This document shows, in pieces, positions 61,732 to 64,000 of a DNA stretch of 64,000 nucleotides (positions are counted from its first letter, which is position 1; every line of letters begins with the position of its first letter). The notes beneath the pieces were generated by a model that saw nothing but the letters and a program-made list of their open reading frames with translations, was not told where the DNA came from and did no database searches. The stretch is from Nocardioides caldifontis (GTDB lineage Bacteria; Actinomycetota; Actinomycetes; Propionibacteriales; Nocardioidaceae). A program made the translations under genes and the position numbers. The DNA lies in assembly GCF_008087345.1 (NCBI RefSeq), contig NZ_VHIB01000012.1:62001-126000 (forward strand), given 5' to 3'.

Positions 61732-62409
61732 TCAGGCGGCCGCCGGGCTCGCGGCCGGTGCCGCCGGCACCGGCTGCGCCATCCGGCGGCCGAGCAACCC
61801 GAACGCGAAGGCGATCGGGAGCACGATGTTGCCCATCGACGTGACGCTCGTGACCACCAGCGCGAGCGGGAACGCCAGGGCGAGCAACCACGCCGAGGCG
61901 CGCGGCCGGACGCCTCGCCGGAGCAGAGTCACGCCCAGCACCGTCGAGCCCAGCATCGTCACGAGGACGACCGGGATCGACACCAGGAACACCGTGTCGA
62001 GCAGCGCGTTGGGGTCGCCGGACCACTGGGTCCAGTACTCGCCGACGACGCTGAGGCACGCGGCGCCGTACGCCACGAGGACGACGCGCCAGGCGCCCTT
62101 CTCGAAGCCGCGCGGCCGCCGCTGCCGGTGGACGAGCAGCGCGCAGAGGAAGAAGGCGACGAAGACCGGCAGCCAGAGCTTGCCGTAGGTGACGTAGACG
62201 AGGTCCGCGTCGGCCCAGCCGAGCAGCTGGTGCAGGGCGTCGTCGGCCGGCTCGGCCCAGGCGCGCACGAGCCCGGACTCGAGGTCGGAGCGCCCGTCGG
62301 CGGTCCGGAACCGGGCGAGGGCGTGCAGCTGGCCGAGGACGAGGCCGAACCACGCGGAGAACCAGGCGGCGCGGCCGACCAGGGCACGGTGGCGTTCGAG
62401 GAGTTCCAT
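61732..62409 (-). CDS. Polytopic membrane protein of unknown function
   Basis: A 225-residue protein with about five membrane helices (LPVFVAFFLCALLVHR; VVLVAYGAACLSVVGEYWTQ; VFLVSIPVVLVTMLGSTVLG; SAWLLALAFPLALVVTSVTS; a final VLPIAFAFGLLG). No family is recognised and no charged catalytic pattern stands out. Its stop lies three bases from the hflX stop, in convergent orientation. It is divergent from the NarL-type kinase gene. Confidence 0.75.
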   Translation of the reverse strand: MELLERHRALVGRAAWFSAWFGLVLGQLHALARFRTADGRSDLESGLVRAWAEPADDALHQLLGWADADLVYVTYGKLWLPVFVAFFLCALLVHRQRRPRGFEKGAWRVVLVAYGAACLSVVGEYWTQWSGDPNALLDTVFLVSIPVVLVTMLGSTVLGVTLLRRGVRPRASAWLLALAFPLALVVTSVTSMGNIVLPIAFAFGLLGRRMAQPVPAAPAASPAAA

Positions 62410-62532
62410 GGGTGTTCCTTCCGGGAGACGAGCTGGCCTCCGACGCTAGGAACGGCGGCCCCTCCCGGTCGTCCACCCGGCGATCGCACCGACGTCAACC
62501 CTGGGTTCGACGTGCACGGCCGTGCGTCGTCG

Positions 62533-62538
62533 TACCCT
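62533..62538 (+). promoter_or_regulatory. Predicted -10 box (TACCCT) of a leaderless promoter
   Basis: TACCCT, then CGGCGG, then ATG 62545 of the kinase gene. This decides the start, because the open frame extends about 140 codons further upstream. Confidence 0.55.
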
Positions 62539-62544
62539 CGGCGG

Positions 62545-63696
62545 ATGGAGCAGCCGACCGGGCCCACCTGGCGCGACGCGCTGGTCCCGCTCGGCCTCCT
62601 CACGGTGGGTGCCCTCGAGCTCGCGTCGCTCGGCACCGAGGGGTGGCTCGCCGGCATCGGGCTGGAGGCGCTCGCCTCGGCGCTCCTGGTGCTGCGCCGG
62701 TGGCGTCCGCTCGTCTTCGCCACGGCGGGCGCGGTGGTCCTCGGGGCGATGCCCTGGTTCGGACCGCAGCTGGACGACGCGGCCGCACCGATCCTCTACC
62801 TCGCGGTCGCGGTCTACGCGCTCGCGCGGTGGGTCGCCGACCTCCGCGGGCTGGTCGGCGTCGGCGTGGTCCTCGCGACGCTGTTCTTCGACCACGTCAC
62901 CGTCGACGTGCGCGCGGAGGACTGGTCGGACGCGGTGTTCCTGCTGGCGCTCACCGTGCCGCCGTACGTCGTCGGCCGGATCACGCGCAAGCTCGCCGAC
63001 CAGGCCGAGCTGCTCCGCCGGAATCAGGAGCTGGTACGCCGGGAGGCGGTGCGCGCCGAACGCGACCGCATCGCCCGTGAGCTGCACGACGTGATCGCCC
63101 ATTCGGTCAGCGCGATGGTGGTGCAGACCGCGGCCGCGCAGGACCTCGTGCGCACCGCGCCGGAGCGGGCCGAGGCCGTGCTCGCGGACGTGGCGTCGAC
63201 CGGCCGGCGTGCCCTCGTCGAGACCGGCCGGCTGCTGCACGTCCTCCGGGACGAGGCGGGGGAGCTGGGGCTCGACCCGGCGCCCGGCGTCGCCGACCTG
63301 CCCGCGCTGGTGGACGGGTTCCGGCGCAGCGGCCTGGCCGTCGCGCTGGAGGTCGACGAGCCCGTGCCCGCCTTGGCTCCCGGGCTCGACGTGTCGGCCT
63401 ACCGGATCGTGCAGGAGGCCCTCACCAACGCGCTCAAGCACGGCTCGGGCCGCCGCGCCCGGGTGCGGCTGTCCGCCGATGCAGGAGAGCTGCGGATCGT
63501 GGCGACCAACCCGGTGGGGGAGGCGCGCGGCACCGGCAGCGGGTTGGGGCTGGTCGGCATCGGCGAGCGCGTGGCGCTCCTCGGCGGCCGCCTCGAGCAC
63601 ACGGCGGCGGAGGGGGAGTTCCGGCTCTCGGTCACGCTGCCGCTGGAAGCGGGCGCCGTTGCGCCCGCGCCGCTCCCGGCGGCGGAGCCGGCATGA
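62545..63696 (+). CDS. NarL-type sensor histidine kinase
   Basis: A 383-residue membrane kinase with about five N-terminal helices and no large sensor domain. The HisKA_3 block has the phospho-acceptor in RIARELHDVIAHSVSAMVVQ (ELHD), and HATPase_c has IVQEALTNALKHGSG (N box) and GSGLGLVGIGERVALLGG (G2 box). The cognate regulator overlaps its stop by four bases (ATGA). This layout is typical of actinobacterial DesK-like pairs; the signal is unknown. Confidence 0.92.
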   Translation: MEQPTGPTWRDALVPLGLLTVGALELASLGTEGWLAGIGLEALASALLVLRRWRPLVFATAGAVVLGAMPWFGPQLDDAAAPILYLAVAVYALARWVADLRGLVGVGVVLATLFFDHVTVDVRAEDWSDAVFLLALTVPPYVVGRITRKLADQAELLRRNQELVRREAVRAERDRIARELHDVIAHSVSAMVVQTAAAQDLVRTAPERAEAVLADVASTGRRALVETGRLLHVLRDEAGELGLDPAPGVADLPALVDGFRRSGLAVALEVDEPVPALAPGLDVSAYRIVQEALTNALKHGSGRRARVRLSADAGELRIVATNPVGEARGTGSGLGLVGIGERVALLGGRLEHTAAEGEFRLSVTLPLEAGAVAPAPLPAAEPA

Positions 63697-64000
63697 CGTC
63701 CGTCGTCGTGGTCGACGACCAGGAGCTCGTCAGGTCGGGGCTGCAGATGGTGCTCGAGGCACGCGGCTGCTCCGTGGTCGGTACGGCGGGCGACGGCCGC
63801 GCGGGCATCGAGCTGGTCCGGCGCACCGACCCCGACGTGGTGCTCATGGACATCCGGATGCCGGCGCTGGACGGGATCGCGGCCACCCGGGCACTCACCG
63901 AGGCGCAGGTGCGGTCCCGGGTGCTCGTGCTGACCACCTACGACCTCGACCACTACGTCTACGAGGCGTTGCGGGCCGGTGCCGCCGGGTTCCTGCTCAA
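63693..64000 (+). CDS. NarL/LuxR-type response regulator, 5' part
   Basis: The window ends inside this gene; about 102 residues of the receiver domain are visible. VVDDQE at the N-terminus supplies the acidic pair, Asp53 in VVLMDIRMP is the phospho-acceptor and VLVLTTYDLDHYVYEALRAG is the typical beta4-alpha4 region. The output domain is outside the window; a LuxR helix-turn-helix is expected from the family. ATG 63693 overlaps the kinase stop. Confidence 0.9.
   Translation, partial: MTSVVVVDDQELVRSGLQMVLEARGCSVVGTAGDGRAGIELVRRTDPDVVLMDIRMPALDGIAATRALTEAQVRSRVLVLTTYDLDHYVYEALRAGAAGFLL

Overview
This is a high-GC actinobacterial chromosome segment, about 70-75% G+C by eye, with many GTG and TTG starts. 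Gene content and order point to the Propionibacteriales, most likely Nocardioides or a close relative. The basis is the conserved actinobacterial block ftsK - HTH protein - rimO - pgsA - cinA - clgR-like - DUF3046 - recA - recX - (rny) - gluABCD - miaB - miaA - dapF - hflX, plus an ArfABC-like envelope operon. The genus is an inference. About 66 protein-coding genes are called. I see no rRNA, tRNA, CRISPR array, insertion sequence or prophage. No gene-free stretch exceeds about 260 bases.

Layout. 1-11.8 kb: lipid and signalling genes (acyl-CoA ligase cut by the left edge, two small ArsA-linked genes, PlsC acyltransferase, MacS-type sensor kinase with its regulator). They are interrupted at 3.5-6.7 kb by a TadE/TadG-like pair of visibly lower GC and an LOR/SDH-domain enzyme. 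11.8-20.4 kb: glycerol kinase, a DUF1028 protein, a 6-phosphofructokinase whose residues predict pyrophosphate use, class II DAHP synthase, an SDR, threonine aldolase and small unknowns. 20.5-29.7 kb: FtsK, a RodZ-like HTH membrane protein, the OmpA/ArfB/ArfC-like operon, RimO and PgsA. 29.7-38.5 kb: GH15 glucanase, CinA, ClgR-like regulator, DUF4190 protein, Nei-type glycosylase and Lhr helicase. 38.6-47.7 kb: ABC-2 exporter, DUF3046, MFS, MTA phosphorylase, RecA behind a perfect LexA box, RecX, RNase Y and a DUF4442 protein. 47.6-51 kb: gluABCD glutamate uptake on the minus strand. 51-61.7 kb: SDR, Lys/Ala-rich protein, MiaB, NUDIX, MiaA, a small zinc ribbon protein, gamma-glutamyltransferase, DapF and HflX. 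The right end is a membrane protein and a NarL-type two-component system cut by the window edge.

How the genes work together. FtsK, RecA, RecX, Nei and Lhr serve chromosome segregation and DNA repair. RimO, MiaA, MiaB and HflX act on tRNA and the ribosome. PlsC, PgsA, GlpK and the acyl-CoA ligase make glycerolipids. DapF, PFK, DAHP synthase and MTA phosphorylase are core metabolism.

Most of the window is ordinary core chromosome, and I do not see a clearly new defence or biosynthetic system. Four things stand out. A 32-33 bp repeat family sits just past stop codons and reads in the same direction as the gene it follows. Twelve genes share a strict TANNNT-N6-start layout that predicts leaderless mRNAs. 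The low-GC Tad pair has a structured leader. Several strong hairpins and palindromes have no assigned role.
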